Shown here: in pieces, positions 8,837 to 17,892 of the stretch
How positions within the stretch are numbered: position 1 is the first letter of the stretch
How the letters are laid out: each line of letters starts with the position of its first letter
Source: an uncultured Candidatus Saccharibacteria bacterium
GTDB taxonomy: Bacteria; Patescibacteriota; Saccharimonadia; Saccharimonadales; Saccharimonadaceae
Assembly (NCBI GenBank): GCA_947087275.1
Contig: CAMUBZ010000002.1
Span: 1 to 64,000 of the forward strand
Reading direction: 5' to 3'
DNA length: 64,000 bases
Position numbers and translations under genes: made by a program
Notes under the pieces: model-generated
Databases searched by the model: none
What the model was told of the DNA's origin: nothing
Seen by the model: the letters and a program-made list of their open reading frames with translations, nothing else

Positions 8837-10291
8837 TTATTTAGAGTAGATTGGTAAATCCGTAGAAACTTGGTGATAGTGGTTGACCTGCAGAAATTGC
8901 CACAACTGATTGCCCAGCGGATTGTCTGCTGAAACTACGATGAGCTTCGGTTGAGTTTGAGCCAATTCTGCTAAATACCTATCGCCAATTTCTGGATTAA
9001 TTTCCGCAATGGGATATTGGTAAGAATAATACGAGGCGGAAAGTCGATCGGTATAGACATAAATGTAGTCTTGATTACCAACTACCGATATGCGATCGTC
9101 GGCAGAGGTATGGGTGACAATATACTCAATAATACTATTTGAGAAGGGTGGCTGATGACGGTTCTTGATATCTTCGAGGGCGTGATTGCTCAGCGGTAGC
9201 CATGCCGGCAAGATGATTGCGCTCGTGAGATATAGTGATAGTAAAATACTGACAGCAGGTTGGCCTGTTTGCCCCTTGATATTCCTGACTAGGCCGTACA
9301 ACACGCAGTATGGGTAGACTAAGATTGGTAACATTGACATATTATAATGTTGGTATTCGCGGGCCGACATACTAACAAACGCAAGTGCAACTGCCATGAG
9401 AATTACGTATCCGATATTAAACCACAAAGATTCTCGTTTCTGGCGTTGGAGATAAATTTGCGCAATCATGGCTACGAACGCTAAACTAACTACGATAGGA
9501 GAGATGAAAGTGATGGCAGTTTGGACTCTGTCGAGATTAGAAACGCTACCACCAGAATATTGGAAGTTAAACAAGAAATAACTATCAACAAAGGCGGTGA
9601 ACGCCCCGCCCAAAACTAACCATAGAATAATTGGAAGCGCAACAATGGACCCACCTATTGCGAAAGACAGCACTATGCACGCTAATTGGCGAAAGGCCTT
9701 GCGACGTAAACAATTAACGAGAATCATCACGCAACAAACTAGCCAAATGGTAATGAGGTTAGGGCGAAGTAATAGTGTAGCAGCAAAACAGGCGCCGCAA
9801 ACCATGAACTGCCAATCTAGCACCTGCCGGCCGACTTGCGCGCGGTAATCTTTGTGGCTGAGGAAAAACCGCAAGAAAATATCCATCGAAATCAATTGCA
9901 GTGGTAAGGCATATTCCTCAGCCAGATTCCCTCCTTCAAAGGTAGTAGCAAGTAGGCTGAACACTGTGCCAGCCACGATAAGAGATAATGCTCGCGGCAA
10001 AAAACGTTTCGCAATACGATAAGCGAAATAAATTGCAACAAGCATGAAAATGAATTCCACTACCCAAATTCCAAAGGTTGGTGACAGTAGATACCCTAAG
10101 TAGTTAATCAAATATAGCAGTGGGCCCTTGTGATCAAAGGTATCGACATAAGGCATGTGCCCAGCGTGCATTTCTTGCGCGACATAACGAAAAACGCTAG
10201 AGTCAGTTTGTGATGGGATGTCTGAATAAAATGGATTAAGTGGACTCTGCATGCAGACCAGAAAAGTCAGGAGACAAAGCGTTGCGGCCAC
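8837..10291 (-). CDS. Polytopic membrane glycosyltransferase, GT39/ArnT-like
   Basis: This protein of 484 residues has about ten membrane spans. Near residues 25-65 it carries the telling loop SQTDSSVFRYVAQEMHAGHM followed by PYVDTFDHKGPLLYLIN, which is seen in polyprenyl-phosphate-dependent GT-C transferases; acidic residues in this loop are normally catalytic. The C-terminal soluble part includes DRISVVGNQDYIYVYTDRLS. The start is GTG at 10291, just after an in-frame TAG, with a weak ribosome-binding site, 15 nt downstream of the GT2 gene. Pairing with a dolichol-phosphate-mannose-synthase-like GT2 suggests that gene makes the lipid-phosphate sugar used here. Confidence 0.75.
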   Translation of the reverse strand: MAATLCLLTFLVCMQSPLNPFYSDIPSQTDSSVFRYVAQEMHAGHMPYVDTFDHKGPLLYLINYLGYLLSPTFGIWVVEFIFMLVAIYFAYRIAKRFLPRALSLIVAGTVFSLLATTFEGGNLAEEYALPLQLISMDIFLRFFLSHKDYRAQVGRQVLDWQFMVCGACFAATLLLRPNLITIWLVCCVMILVNCLRRKAFRQLACIVLSFAIGGSIVALPIILWLVLGGAFTAFVDSYFLFNFQYSGGSVSNLDRVQTAITFISPIVVSLAFVAMIAQIYLQRQKRESLWFNIGYVILMAVALAFVSMSAREYQHYNMSMLPILVYPYCVLYGLVRNIKGQTGQPAVSILLSLYLTSAIILPAWLPLSNHALEDIKNRHQPPFSNSIIEYIVTHTSADDRISVVGNQDYIYVYTDRLSASYYSYQYPIAEINPEIGDRYLAELAQTQPKLIVVSADNPLGNQLWQFLQVNHYHQVSTDLPIYSK

Positions 10292-10306
10292 TATAAGACG
10301 TGACAG

Positions 10307-11047
10307 TCAGGAAGGCTTTTGTTTGTCAGTTTTGAACTCTCGCCTAATCTTGTGAAAATCAAAGATAGCCTGCTTACCAATACCGAAGATTTTTTTGAGG
10401 TTGATGGAATTTACTCCGCCTTGGCGGGGCTTAAAGGTGATTGGAATATATTTAACTTTGTAACCTTGCTTGATGTAAGCAACCGACAAAATGACGTTGG
10501 CAAGATTGAAATCCTTGGGGACAAACTTAAGACAAGCCTGGAGTGATTGACGATTCATTAGTCGAAACGGCGTATTGGCATCTGTCACAGTAACACCAAA
10601 AGCAACACGTACTGTGGCCTTGAGGACTTTGGTGACAACAATGCGAGAAAAACCATCTTGGCGAGTGTTACGGTGGCCAATTACCATGTCGTAGTCATGA
10701 CGCAAGTCCCAGAACTTAGCAAATTCATCTGGGTTGGTTTGACCATCAGAGTCAGTTTGAAAAATATAATCTGCGCCAGCTTTTAAGGCATAGTCATAAC
10801 CATACAAAACTGTGGCTCCGTGCCCGGAATTAGGCTTGTCGACTACTTGCAATTGTGGACGTTCTTGAGCTAGGTTTTGTAGAATTGCAAGAGTATCGTC
10901 TTTGCTGCCATCGTTAATAATGACCAGGCGCGAGGTCTTGCCAGTACGAGTCACAACCGGATACCAGGCATCAACTACTTCCGTAATATTGGCTGATTCA
11001 TTGTAGGCCGGGATAACAACATACAGGCTATCAGAGCGTGCTGACAT
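10307..11047 (-). CDS. GT2 glycosyltransferase, polyprenyl-phosphate sugar synthase (DPM1-like)
   Basis: This enzyme probably transfers a hexose from a nucleotide sugar to a polyprenyl phosphate on the cytoplasmic side. It begins YVVIPAYNESANITEVVDAW, followed by LVIINDGSKDDTLAIL, the lipid-phosphate signature NSGHGATVLYGYDYALKAGA, and the catalytic region IFQTDSDGQTNPDEF. No C-terminal membrane domain is visible, so it is the short soluble form (246 residues). An AAAGGAGGAAAAT ribosome-binding site supports the ATG at 11047. The next gene downstream is a GT-C transferase, a likely consumer of the product. Confidence 0.85.
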   Translation of the reverse strand: MSARSDSLYVVIPAYNESANITEVVDAWYPVVTRTGKTSRLVIINDGSKDDTLAILQNLAQERPQLQVVDKPNSGHGATVLYGYDYALKAGADYIFQTDSDGQTNPDEFAKFWDLRHDYDMVIGHRNTRQDGFSRIVVTKVLKATVRVAFGVTVTDANTPFRLMNRQSLQACLKFVPKDFNLANVILSVAYIKQGYKVKYIPITFKPRQGGVNSINLKKIFGIGKQAIFDFHKIRREFKTDKQKPS

Positions 11048-11097
11048 ATTTTCCTCCTTTATTCCATGATATCACAGGTGTAACTCATGCTCAAGAG

Positions 11098-13302
11098 CTA
11101 ACGTTTTTGAAAAACCCACTTTTGCGCAAATCCGGTATTTTTGTCCCAAAGTTGGATATTGGCTCCACTAACAATGCGACCATCGGCCATATCGACTGCT
11201 TTGTAACGGTTGCAGGCCGAGAGGAGTTGGTAGGCGTTTCCCTGACGGATAATATACCAACGCTGAGCGCAGTTTTGAAGACTCTCCCAGAGTTGGATGT
11301 TGTTACCGTTATAGGTAGACTCTCCGCTTAGATCAAGTGCATAACCGGATTTTACATTGATGATACTATAAGTTCCGTCATTGGCGTGATAGGTGAAGCG
11401 CCACTTGGCAGAATCTCCGTCATGAGAGTTGCTTAAGGCAACATTAGCACTGTTGTAGGCTCCGGTAGCGTCTACGAGTTTACTGGAATCACTTGCTAAG
11501 GCAATGTTATATGTGCCATCAGCAACGGCGGGAGCAGATTTTTCGATACGCCAGCGCTCTTGCACACCATCGTGTACACTCCAAAGTTGGATATTACTAC
11601 CGTTTGTGTAGTTAAGGTCACCATTCAGATCAAGCGCATACCCAAGCGAACAAGTTGAAAGCAACATATAATTATCTCCCCGTGGGATTACTTTCCAACG
11701 TTGAACGCAACTCCCGTTATAATCCCAAAGTTGGATATTTTTACCGTTATACATTGCAGTACCATTAGCGGCGTCAAGCGATTTATGATTATATGGGTTG
11801 GTGATGGCATAAGAATCAGTTTTACTATCATATTTAAATTGCCATTCTTGGTTATCGGCAAAAATTGAGTCCCAATAAATCACGTTGGTACCGTTAGTGT
11901 TGCTGCCACCTGCAATATCAACGACACGACTAGTATTGCGTTCTGAGCGTAGATTATAAATACCGTCAGCGAGCGTGCGGCCTGTGCGGAGGTTCCATCT
12001 TTGTACACCAAGGCCATTAGTGGTCCAAACCTGAATAGCATTTCCTACATTAGCAGAGCCATTACTGAGGTCAATCACCATACCACTCATGCAGGCTGAT
12101 TCAAAACTCAGATTGCCGCTATCACTAATCGCATAAACTTTCCATTTTTGTGAACAAACATCTTGTTTATCCCAAAGTTGGAGCTGATTACCGTCAGTCA
12201 CGGATTGATTAGGTGTCAAGGACAATGCCCTACCTGTGGCGGAATGTATAAAGCGATAATAACCATCGGAAGTTTGTTCGACTTTCCATTTTTGACGCGC
12301 GTCCGACGAGTTGTATTCTACAATTTGTACACGCGTACCATTACCGTTGCCAGAAGCAACCCCTAATGCACGGTTGTCGGAGAGTTGCGAAGTGAAAGCG
12401 TATTCTCCCGTAGGAATGTTAATCTGTTCACCATCAACTTTTGGCGCAATTTGCGTACTGCCAAACCAATCCGTGAAGTAAAGGTAGAAATTACGGTTGC
12501 CGTAGGCTGAACAGCTGTCACCTGTACCGTAACCCGCTGCAAGTGCCGAAGCATTAGGCTGATACGGAGTGTAACGGTAGAGGGCGGCGGTGGCGCGATT
12601 CTCGATATAAACTTCGCTACGACCACAACTCGAGTTAGGATTGTAGCCAATATAAACACCGGACTTTTTCTCAGGATAGGCCGAGTAACCATTGTCGAGC
12701 ACGTTACGGAAGAGCGCAGCAGCATTGCGCACCTGATTTTTGAAGCCGTAATATTTGGTGTCGCACGCGGCGGTGTCGGGGCAACCGTAACCAGTCGCCG
12801 AACGATATTGCTTACTGTTAGGATAAGTATCAGTAATAAGGCTTTGCTCTTTTTCTAGTAAGACAATCAAAACCTGGGGGTTGATTTTGTAATCCTGAGC
12901 AGCCTGATAGATAATTTCGGCAGCAGTTTGGCCTTCGCCAATTGTAGTGCCATCACCAAATTTTTCTTCGGAGAGGCAGACAAAATGCCCATTTTCAAAA
13001 TGCCATTCAAGGTTGGGATATTGCTTTTTGAGACTTTGGTATTGACTGGTGCTTTTGTTATTGCAAGGATTCTTTTGAGTGAGGAAAGCCTGAATCTCAT
13101 CCTTAGTCATAGAGTTATAATTACTCATTACGGCATCGCTAATAATATTGCCAGCTTTGAACCCACTCAGTGAAGCCGCGGAAGAGTGTTTCATATTGCT
13201 AGCCGTCAAAAAGGATAGGGTTGAGACCATGCAGAAGACAAAAATTACCAAAACTAGGTTGCGGTATTTACGCAAATCATCAATTGTACTTTTGAGACTC
13301 AT
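11098..13302 (-). CDS. Exported lysozyme-like protein with tandem ricin-type lectin repeats
   Basis: An N-terminal membrane anchor or signal (NLVLVIFVFCMVSTLSFLTA, residues about 15-34) is followed by a domain at about 95-285 containing AEIIYQAAQDYKINPQVLIV, LLEKEQSLIT and a Cys-rich stretch (GYGCPDTAACDTKYYGF). This resembles lysozyme-like domains of actinobacterial exported hydrolases, including a glutamate context (EKEQS). Residues about 290-734 contain repeated beta-trefoil motifs (QLWDKQDVCSQKWKV, QLWDYNGSCVQRWKV, QLWESLQNCAQRWYI, QLWDKNTGFAQKWVF), which are QxW repeats of ricin-B lectins in at least three trefoils. It probably acts outside the cell, binding carbohydrate and perhaps cutting cell wall of a host or partner. 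Its start overlaps the stop of the preceding gene by 4 nt (ATGA-type coupling). Confidence 0.75.
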   Translation of the reverse strand: MSLKSTIDDLRKYRNLVLVIFVFCMVSTLSFLTASNMKHSSAASLSGFKAGNIISDAVMSNYNSMTKDEIQAFLTQKNPCNNKSTSQYQSLKKQYPNLEWHFENGHFVCLSEEKFGDGTTIGEGQTAAEIIYQAAQDYKINPQVLIVLLEKEQSLITDTYPNSKQYRSATGYGCPDTAACDTKYYGFKNQVRNAAALFRNVLDNGYSAYPEKKSGVYIGYNPNSSCGRSEVYIENRATAALYRYTPYQPNASALAAGYGTGDSCSAYGNRNFYLYFTDWFGSTQIAPKVDGEQINIPTGEYAFTSQLSDNRALGVASGNGNGTRVQIVEYNSSDARQKWKVEQTSDGYYRFIHSATGRALSLTPNQSVTDGNQLQLWDKQDVCSQKWKVYAISDSGNLSFESACMSGMVIDLSNGSANVGNAIQVWTTNGLGVQRWNLRTGRTLADGIYNLRSERNTSRVVDIAGGSNTNGTNVIYWDSIFADNQEWQFKYDSKTDSYAITNPYNHKSLDAANGTAMYNGKNIQLWDYNGSCVQRWKVIPRGDNYMLLSTCSLGYALDLNGDLNYTNGSNIQLWSVHDGVQERWRIEKSAPAVADGTYNIALASDSSKLVDATGAYNSANVALSNSHDGDSAKWRFTYHANDGTYSIINVKSGYALDLSGESTYNGNNIQLWESLQNCAQRWYIIRQGNAYQLLSACNRYKAVDMADGRIVSGANIQLWDKNTGFAQKWVFQKR

Positions 13303-13883
13303 AGGGTCACCTCGTCAGTAATAATGCCGCGTTTATTATCGCCAGATAGGTCGATTTCGATCTGATAAGTGTCGGACGCAAGGTTGGCGGTGGGGATTTC
13401 GAAGGTGTCACAAATCGACGCGGTCACGTCAGGAACAGCGTCGCGCGAAGCACTGTAAACCGTCTGGCCGGCACTATTTTTAAGTGTAATAGTGCAATAC
13501 CCAGCAGTATGCAGGTATTGATCAATGACAGCAACGATCGTCAAAACACCGTCATCGACACCTTTGCGCGTGAGTGAACCGGTAAGTTCAGCCAATGTAT
13601 TGGGGTCTTCACCTTCGTATTGGGTAACTTTATCCTCTGGTTCAGCTGGATCCTCATCGGGTTGAGTGCTTCCCTCTTCTACGGTGGGGGTTGTAGGTGT
13701 ACTGTGAGAAGGCTGGTCAGTGGTAGGAGGATCTAACTCATTCACAGGACGAGGCTTAAGGAAAAGTAGAGCCAAGACTACGGCAACAGCCATCGCTAAG
13801 AAAAAGATAAGTACCATCCACGGCCGACGATAAACGGGGACGCGGTGGGAGTTTTTGCGTTTTGATGTTTTTGTTTTAGACAT
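13299..13883 (-). CDS. Single-pass membrane protein of unknown function
   Basis: The protein has 194 residues. A basic N-terminus (MSKTKTSKRKNSHRVPVYRR) precedes one hydrophobic span (VLIFFLAMAVAVVLALLFL), then a Pro/Thr/Glu/Asp-rich extracellular linker to about residue 90, and a C-terminal beta-rich domain with two cysteines (YCTITL, ASICDTF) that may form a disulfide. It is translationally coupled by 4 nt to the lysozyme-like/lectin gene, so the two products probably work together at the cell surface. A promoter TTGACG/TAAACT and an AGGAG ribosome-binding site lie just upstream. The family is not recognised. Confidence 0.7.
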   Translation of the reverse strand: MSKTKTSKRKNSHRVPVYRRPWMVLIFFLAMAVAVVLALLFLKPRPVNELDPPTTDQPSHSTPTTPTVEEGSTQPDEDPAEPEDKVTQYEGEDPNTLAELTGSLTRKGVDDGVLTIVAVIDQYLHTAGYCTITLKNSAGQTVYSASRDAVPDVTASICDTFEIPTANLASDTYQIEIDLSGDNKRGIITDEVTL

Positions 13884-13943
13884 GACAATTCTCCTAATTC
13901 TAGTTTAGCATAAACTTTGTAGTCGTCAACTTATTTTAGTGGT

Positions 13944-14042
13944 TAGTTTGCTATCGAGTGACGCGTCGCCATAGCCCGTCGTTACGGGTATGGCGCGCTG
14001 CATGCTCGCCCGTAGGCTGCGCACCCACTCTTTAGCAAACTA
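13944..14042. repeat. Nested palindromic element, copy E2
   Basis: The arms TAGTTTGCTATCGAGTG (13944-13960) and CACTCTTTAGCAAACTA (14026-14042) form an inverted repeat with two mismatches. They enclose a 65-bp core (13961-14025) identical to the core at 17910-17974. The core folds into CCATA/TATGG capped by CCCGT-CGTT-ACGGG, followed by a second small hairpin (GCC/GGC). It lies between the LexA-type gene and the promoter of the membrane-protein gene. Confidence 0.85.
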
Positions 14043-14063
14043 TCCACAAAGATAAATTAACCA

Positions 14064-14387
14064 TTACAAATCCAAGTTTAGAATTTTGGCGGCTTCATAG
14101 AGAGTGGCTCGTTCCTCTGGAGTTGCCGTAATTATGGCCTGGTGGAAAAGTGCCACAGTTTCGGGATGGGTGAAGTCGATGACTTCAAGTGAACGAGCAG
14201 CACCGGGGATCTTTTTGAGGGCACCCTTGGCACAAAGGTTGTCGATGTGCTCGGCTACCGCCGAAACTGAGGATAAGCCGAGGGCAGTCATGATTTCACG
14301 GTACGTGGGCGAGACGCCACGCGTAGTCGTAAAATCATTGATAAAGTCAATAATAAGCGCTTGTTTTTTAGTCAATTTAATCGTCAT
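14064..14387 (-). CDS. LexA-type winged-helix DNA-binding protein lacking the peptidase domain
   Basis: Residues 1-70 match the LexA N-terminal DNA-binding domain: LTKKQALIIDFINDFTTTRG, then SPTYREIMTALGLSSVSAVA and GALKKIPGAARSLEVID. A true LexA is about 200 residues, with a Ser/Lys autopeptidase and dimerisation domain; here the protein ends at 107 residues with a short helical tail (ETVALFHQAIITATPEERAT). It therefore cannot self-cleave as LexA does. It may be an uncleavable regulator or one cleared in another way. Its target is unknown. The gene is divergent from the LCP gene with 51 bp between the starts, so it could regulate that gene. Confidence 0.75.
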   Translation of the reverse strand: MTIKLTKKQALIIDFINDFTTTRGVSPTYREIMTALGLSSVSAVAEHIDNLCAKGALKKIPGAARSLEVIDFTHPETVALFHQAIITATPEERATLYEAAKILNLDL

Positions 14388-14438
14388 ATGTTATAATTAA
14401 TTATAGGTTAAAGTTGAGGATAGGTCAAATAGGGGTAA

Positions 14439-16217
14439 ATGAGTAGAACGAGTATTGATGGATTAACTGTGCGCTCAACAAGCCCACGGCGGGTTCAGCC
14501 GGCGGCGAGCACGTCGGGTCGGGTAGTAGGTGATATTGTGACGCCTGCTCGCCGCCGGCCAGTGGCGCCGCGCGCAGAAAATTCTCGAGACTATACTGCT
14601 TTAAGCGCGGCGCCACAATCAGGCCCCGCCGACGCTTGGGATGATTTTGACCTTAACTCTCAAGATAATTCCTTGGGCGCCGTAGATGAGGCCGCCTGGT
14701 CGGAACTCTTGGATGGCTTTGGTGATAGTAAAGATAAACCCTCCGATTTGGGCTTGGAGCGCAAGGCGGCCGTGGAAGATGATTCCGCGCGGCGGGGCCG
14801 GGCAAAATCTAGCGCTGATGAGACCGAATCTAAGCCAAGTCGACGCGAGCGTAGACAACAAAAATCTCAATTACCCAAAAAACATCACTTCAAAATTAAG
14901 CATCCAATTTTGATGACAATTTTTATTGTGTTAGTAGCATTAGGAGTGACTGGGTTTGTCTGGGGGGATAGTTTGATTTCTCGTCTAACGAACGGACAAT
15001 CAGGCCTATTTAGTGCAATTGGAGCGATGATTTCTAACGAGATTCCATTTGAGACTGATGAGCATGGACGCACTAATGTATTGGTGTTTGGGACCGAAGG
15101 GTATAATATGAGCGGCGCCATGGATTACGTGGATCGCGATGATGCTGACGGTGTGCATGATGGCGCAAATTTGACCGATTCTATTATGGTAGTCAGTTTT
15201 GACCAAGAGACTCAGGATGTCGCGATGATTAGTATCCCACGAGATTTGAAAGTCTCGATGGCATGCTCGGCAGGCAAAATTAACGAGGTGTACTGGTGCC
15301 ATAACCAAAATGGCGATAATGAAGAGGCTGGAGCCTTAGCCCTCGCACAGCAACTAAGTGAGGTCTTGGGAATTGAGTTTCAATATTGGGCACATGTAAA
15401 CTGGGGTGCATTGGCTGATATTATCGACACGATTGGCGGAATAACCGTTACTCTCAATGAAGATATTAATGATAAATATTATACTGGTACCGTAATTCAG
15501 GCCGGAGTGCCGACACGTTTGTCAGGGTTACAGGCAGTGGCGCTGGCACGAGCACGCCACGGCACAATGGGGGGAGATTTTACCCGTGGGAACTCACAGC
15601 AAAAGATTATGGAAGGAATCGTCAACGAGCTGACTACTAATGGTATCAATATTCCGGAGGCGTTTGGTCTAATAAATATCTTGGGCGATAATTTCCGTTC
15701 CAACTTCTCAACCGACAACATCAAGGCAGGAGTCAAACTCGCCTCGGCGTTTAACCCGGCATCAATGCGTAATATTCTACTCGTAGATTATATTAATAAT
15801 GTTTATTATATGACAACAGCGATGATTAACGGGATTTCTTATGTAGTACCACAAGCGGGAGCAGGCAATTATACCGCTATACACCAATATATGGACCAAA
15901 TTTTGAGTAGTAATCCAGCCGTGCGCGAGGGGGCACAGATTGCTATATATAATGCGACGGAGACTGTAGGTGTAGCAAGTGCCGAACAGGCCAACCTTGA
16001 GGCGGATGGTTACGTAGTGAGCGGCATTGGTGATAGCGCCAGCGAAAATTGTACAGATAAATATTGCGTATATGCGTTAACGGATGATATGCCAGCCACG
16101 AAGGCGGCTTTGGCGGAACGGTATGGCGTGGAGGTGCGAGCGGCGGCAGAGTTACCAGGCGATGTTTATCCTGGTCCAGCAAATTTCGTAGTCTTGGTGG
16201 GCCAAGCCGAAGAGTAA
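14439..16217 (+). CDS. LytR-CpsA-Psr (LCP) family cell-wall glycopolymer ligase
   Basis: This membrane-anchored phosphotransferase attaches lipid-linked glycopolymers to peptidoglycan or another surface acceptor. A disordered charged N-terminus of about 140 residues is followed by one membrane span (PILMTIFIVLVALGVTGFVW). The LCP domain at about 205-420 contains TNVLVFGTEGY, LTDSIMVVSFDQETQDVAMI, SIPRDLKV, and the later ARARHGTMGGDFTRGNSQQK with the arginines that bind the pyrophosphate. A LytR_C-type domain lies near 490-592 (IAIYNATETVGVASAEQANL). The ATG at 14439 follows an AGGGG ribosome-binding site. It logically completes the glycan export pathway encoded in the first 10 kb. The unusually long N-terminus is the main oddity. 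Confidence 0.9.
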   Translation: MSRTSIDGLTVRSTSPRRVQPAASTSGRVVGDIVTPARRRPVAPRAENSRDYTALSAAPQSGPADAWDDFDLNSQDNSLGAVDEAAWSELLDGFGDSKDKPSDLGLERKAAVEDDSARRGRAKSSADETESKPSRRERRQQKSQLPKKHHFKIKHPILMTIFIVLVALGVTGFVWGDSLISRLTNGQSGLFSAIGAMISNEIPFETDEHGRTNVLVFGTEGYNMSGAMDYVDRDDADGVHDGANLTDSIMVVSFDQETQDVAMISIPRDLKVSMACSAGKINEVYWCHNQNGDNEEAGALALAQQLSEVLGIEFQYWAHVNWGALADIIDTIGGITVTLNEDINDKYYTGTVIQAGVPTRLSGLQAVALARARHGTMGGDFTRGNSQQKIMEGIVNELTTNGINIPEAFGLINILGDNFRSNFSTDNIKAGVKLASAFNPASMRNILLVDYINNVYYMTTAMINGISYVVPQAGAGNYTAIHQYMDQILSSNPAVREGAQIAIYNATETVGVASAEQANLEADGYVVSGIGDSASENCTDKYCVYALTDDMPATKAALAERYGVEVRAAAELPGDVYPGPANFVVLVGQAEE

Positions 16218-16233
16218 TAATGGCATGGTAAAA

Positions 16234-16266
16234 ATTTGAACTAGTACAGCCTGTACTAGTTCAAAT
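16234..16266. repeat. 33-bp perfect palindrome, GAACTAGTACAG type
   Basis: ATTTGAACTAGTACAG, a central C and its exact reverse complement form a perfect inverted repeat between two convergent genes. The inner 25 bp (16238-16262) belong to the same family as 41714-41738 and 52598-52622, which sit at cassette 5' ends. It could stop transcription from both sides, but it lacks a strong T-run. Confidence 0.75.
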
Positions 16267-16302
16267 GTAATTCTTCCCTGTTATTTGATCAAGCAAAATG
16301 GT

Positions 16303-16773
16303 TTATTCGCCAGAAATATCGATTTTCTCGATAATAAGTTGGCGTTCGCGGCCTTCACCCTCAGAATGGGTGCTAATATCAGAGTAATCTTGAGCAACTT
16401 TATGCACAACACGGCGATCGGCAGCATTGAGGTTGCAACGACGAGGGTGACCGGTTTGGCGAACTTCACGAATCCACTCTTCAGCCTGCTCGGCGATACG
16501 TTCAGCACGTTGGCGCTTGTAATCAGCAACATCAACATTCACACGAGTGAGTTCAGCTTCGCGGCTAGTGAGGGCCATAGATACGATATGTTGCAGAGCG
16601 CGGAGGTTATTAGCCTCACGACCAATCAGCAAAGAATTCATGCTAGTGGACGGAATCGCTAACTGGATTACCTCATCGTCAACTGTAGAATCAACAGCGA
16701 CGTTAATCCCGAAGAAAGACAATAAGTCTTCGAGGTATTTGGTGGCAAAACGAATTGATTCATCTTTGTTCAT
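16303..16773 (-). CDS. khpB: KhpB/Jag-type KH-R3H RNA-binding protein
   Basis: The KH-like domain at about 50-80 includes NSLLIGREANNLRALQHIVS, a variant of the canonical GKHGKTLDALQYL segment. The R3H domain at about 115-145 reads NAADRRVVHKVAQDYSDIST with the following HSEGEGRERQL. It lies 9 nt after yidC, the usual yidC-jag arrangement near the origin. The N-terminal Jag domain of the longer Firmicutes proteins is largely absent (156 residues in total). It is expected to bind RNAs that influence cell-envelope growth and division. Confidence 0.9.
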   Translation of the reverse strand: MNKDESIRFATKYLEDLLSFFGINVAVDSTVDDEVIQLAIPSTSMNSLLIGREANNLRALQHIVSMALTSREAELTRVNVDVADYKRQRAERIAEQAEEWIREVRQTGHPRRCNLNAADRRVVHKVAQDYSDISTHSEGEGRERQLIIEKIDISGE

Positions 16774-16782
16774 AATTAACTC

Positions 16783-17850
16783 CTATTTATGACCTTTCTT
16801 ATGCCCACGCTTCTTACTTTTGGCAGTGATACGAGTGACTTTGGCGCCACCAGATTCTTTCACAACCTTCCCTTCTTCAATTTTGTTTAACTCACGAATG
16901 ACACGCTTGTCGGCAGCAATTTCCATTTCAGATTCGCTACGCGAGAGTACAAACTTTTGCTGTACACCGGTCATCAAGTTACTAATAAGGTAATAGAAAA
17001 CCAAAGCGCCAGGAAGGTTAATCATGATAAGTAGCATCATGATTGGCATCATCTTGGACATCTGACCCGACATCACGGCATTAAGTTCAGTCTGATCGGG
17101 CTCCTTACCATCGGCGGCTTCGCGCATAATTTGGCGGAAACTCTTGGACTTTTGTGATTTTTTGGATGGTAGCTGCTGACGAGAAATCCAGTACTGAGTA
17201 AAGGCTGACGCAATGGCAAATACCATCATAATTAGTGCGCTTACGGAAGTAAAGCCAGGTCTTACACCAAGATCAACAATATTAAATAGTTTTGGTTGGA
17301 AAGCGTAGGTAACAACTTCTGTATCGGCTATCTTTTGATTCTTTTCTTCATCATTGAGGTTTGAATCGTCACGGATGTTCTGCACGGTCTGCAAATAAGA
17401 TAAGTATGGTTGCTGGAAATTTACCACCTCATCAACTTTGTCGATTTCCGCAACAAATGAATAGGCCCGCTTTTCGAGGTTGTCAGAAAGCGTAGGTTGG
17501 ACCATGACGCGTACGGCGGTATAGAGAGCGATAAAGATTGGTAGCTGAATAATCAGAGTTAACATCGAGCGAAAAGGCTTGATGTTGTTACGCTTGTAGA
17601 GGTCCATCATCTGGAGGGATTCGAGCTGACGATTACCATTGCAGTTTTTCTTAATCTCAGCCAGTTCGGGCTGGATTTTGCGCATCAAGCGCGTTTGATG
17701 GAGTTGGCGTTTGACCAGAGGCCAGCAACAGATTTTTACTAGAACAGTGAATAAGATGATCGCCAAGCCAAAGTCACCCACAAAACCATAAATTACAAAC
17801 AAAATATTTGTAATTGGGCGGACAATCACCATGTCAATTAACGAAAACAT
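16783..17850 (-). CDS. yidC: Membrane protein insertase YidC/Oxa1
   Basis: This insertase integrates proteins into the cytoplasmic membrane. It has about five spans, beginning with ITNILFVIYGFVGDFGLAII. The first cytoplasmic loop, LVKRQLHQTRLMRKIQPELA, leads into a coiled-coil hairpin with EIKKNCNGNRQLESLQMMDL and then YKRNNIKPF. The family arginine sits in the second span region. A charged loop (RQQLPSKKSQKSKSFRQIMR) and a basic tail (SKKRGHKKGHK), possibly ribosome-binding, are present. There is no large periplasmic domain, so it is Gram-positive-like. TGT-TATAAT (17857-17862, minus) ends 6 nt before the ATG, predicting a leaderless mRNA. Confidence 0.95.
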   Translation of the reverse strand: MFSLIDMVIVRPITNILFVIYGFVGDFGLAIILFTVLVKICCWPLVKRQLHQTRLMRKIQPELAEIKKNCNGNRQLESLQMMDLYKRNNIKPFRSMLTLIIQLPIFIALYTAVRVMVQPTLSDNLEKRAYSFVAEIDKVDEVVNFQQPYLSYLQTVQNIRDDSNLNDEEKNQKIADTEVVTYAFQPKLFNIVDLGVRPGFTSVSALIMMVFAIASAFTQYWISRQQLPSKKSQKSKSFRQIMREAADGKEPDQTELNAVMSGQMSKMMPIMMLLIMINLPGALVFYYLISNLMTGVQQKFVLSRSESEMEIAADKRVIRELNKIEEGKVVKESGGAKVTRITAKSKKRGHKKGHK

Positions 17851-17856
17851 AGTACC

Positions 17857-17862
17857 ATTATA
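17857..17862 (-). promoter_or_regulatory. Extended -10 box of yidC
   Basis: TGT-TATAAT on the minus strand is 6 nt from the ATG at 17850. Leaderless translation is predicted. Confidence 0.6.
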
Positions 17863-17892
17863 ACATACTATTAGTTAAAATAACACCTTAGT

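Noticed and set aside
16238-16262. Palindromes as SOS boxes
   Set aside because: Gram-positive boxes need GAAC-N4-GTTC and proteobacterial ones CTG-N10-CAG; here the half sites are 17 nt apart.
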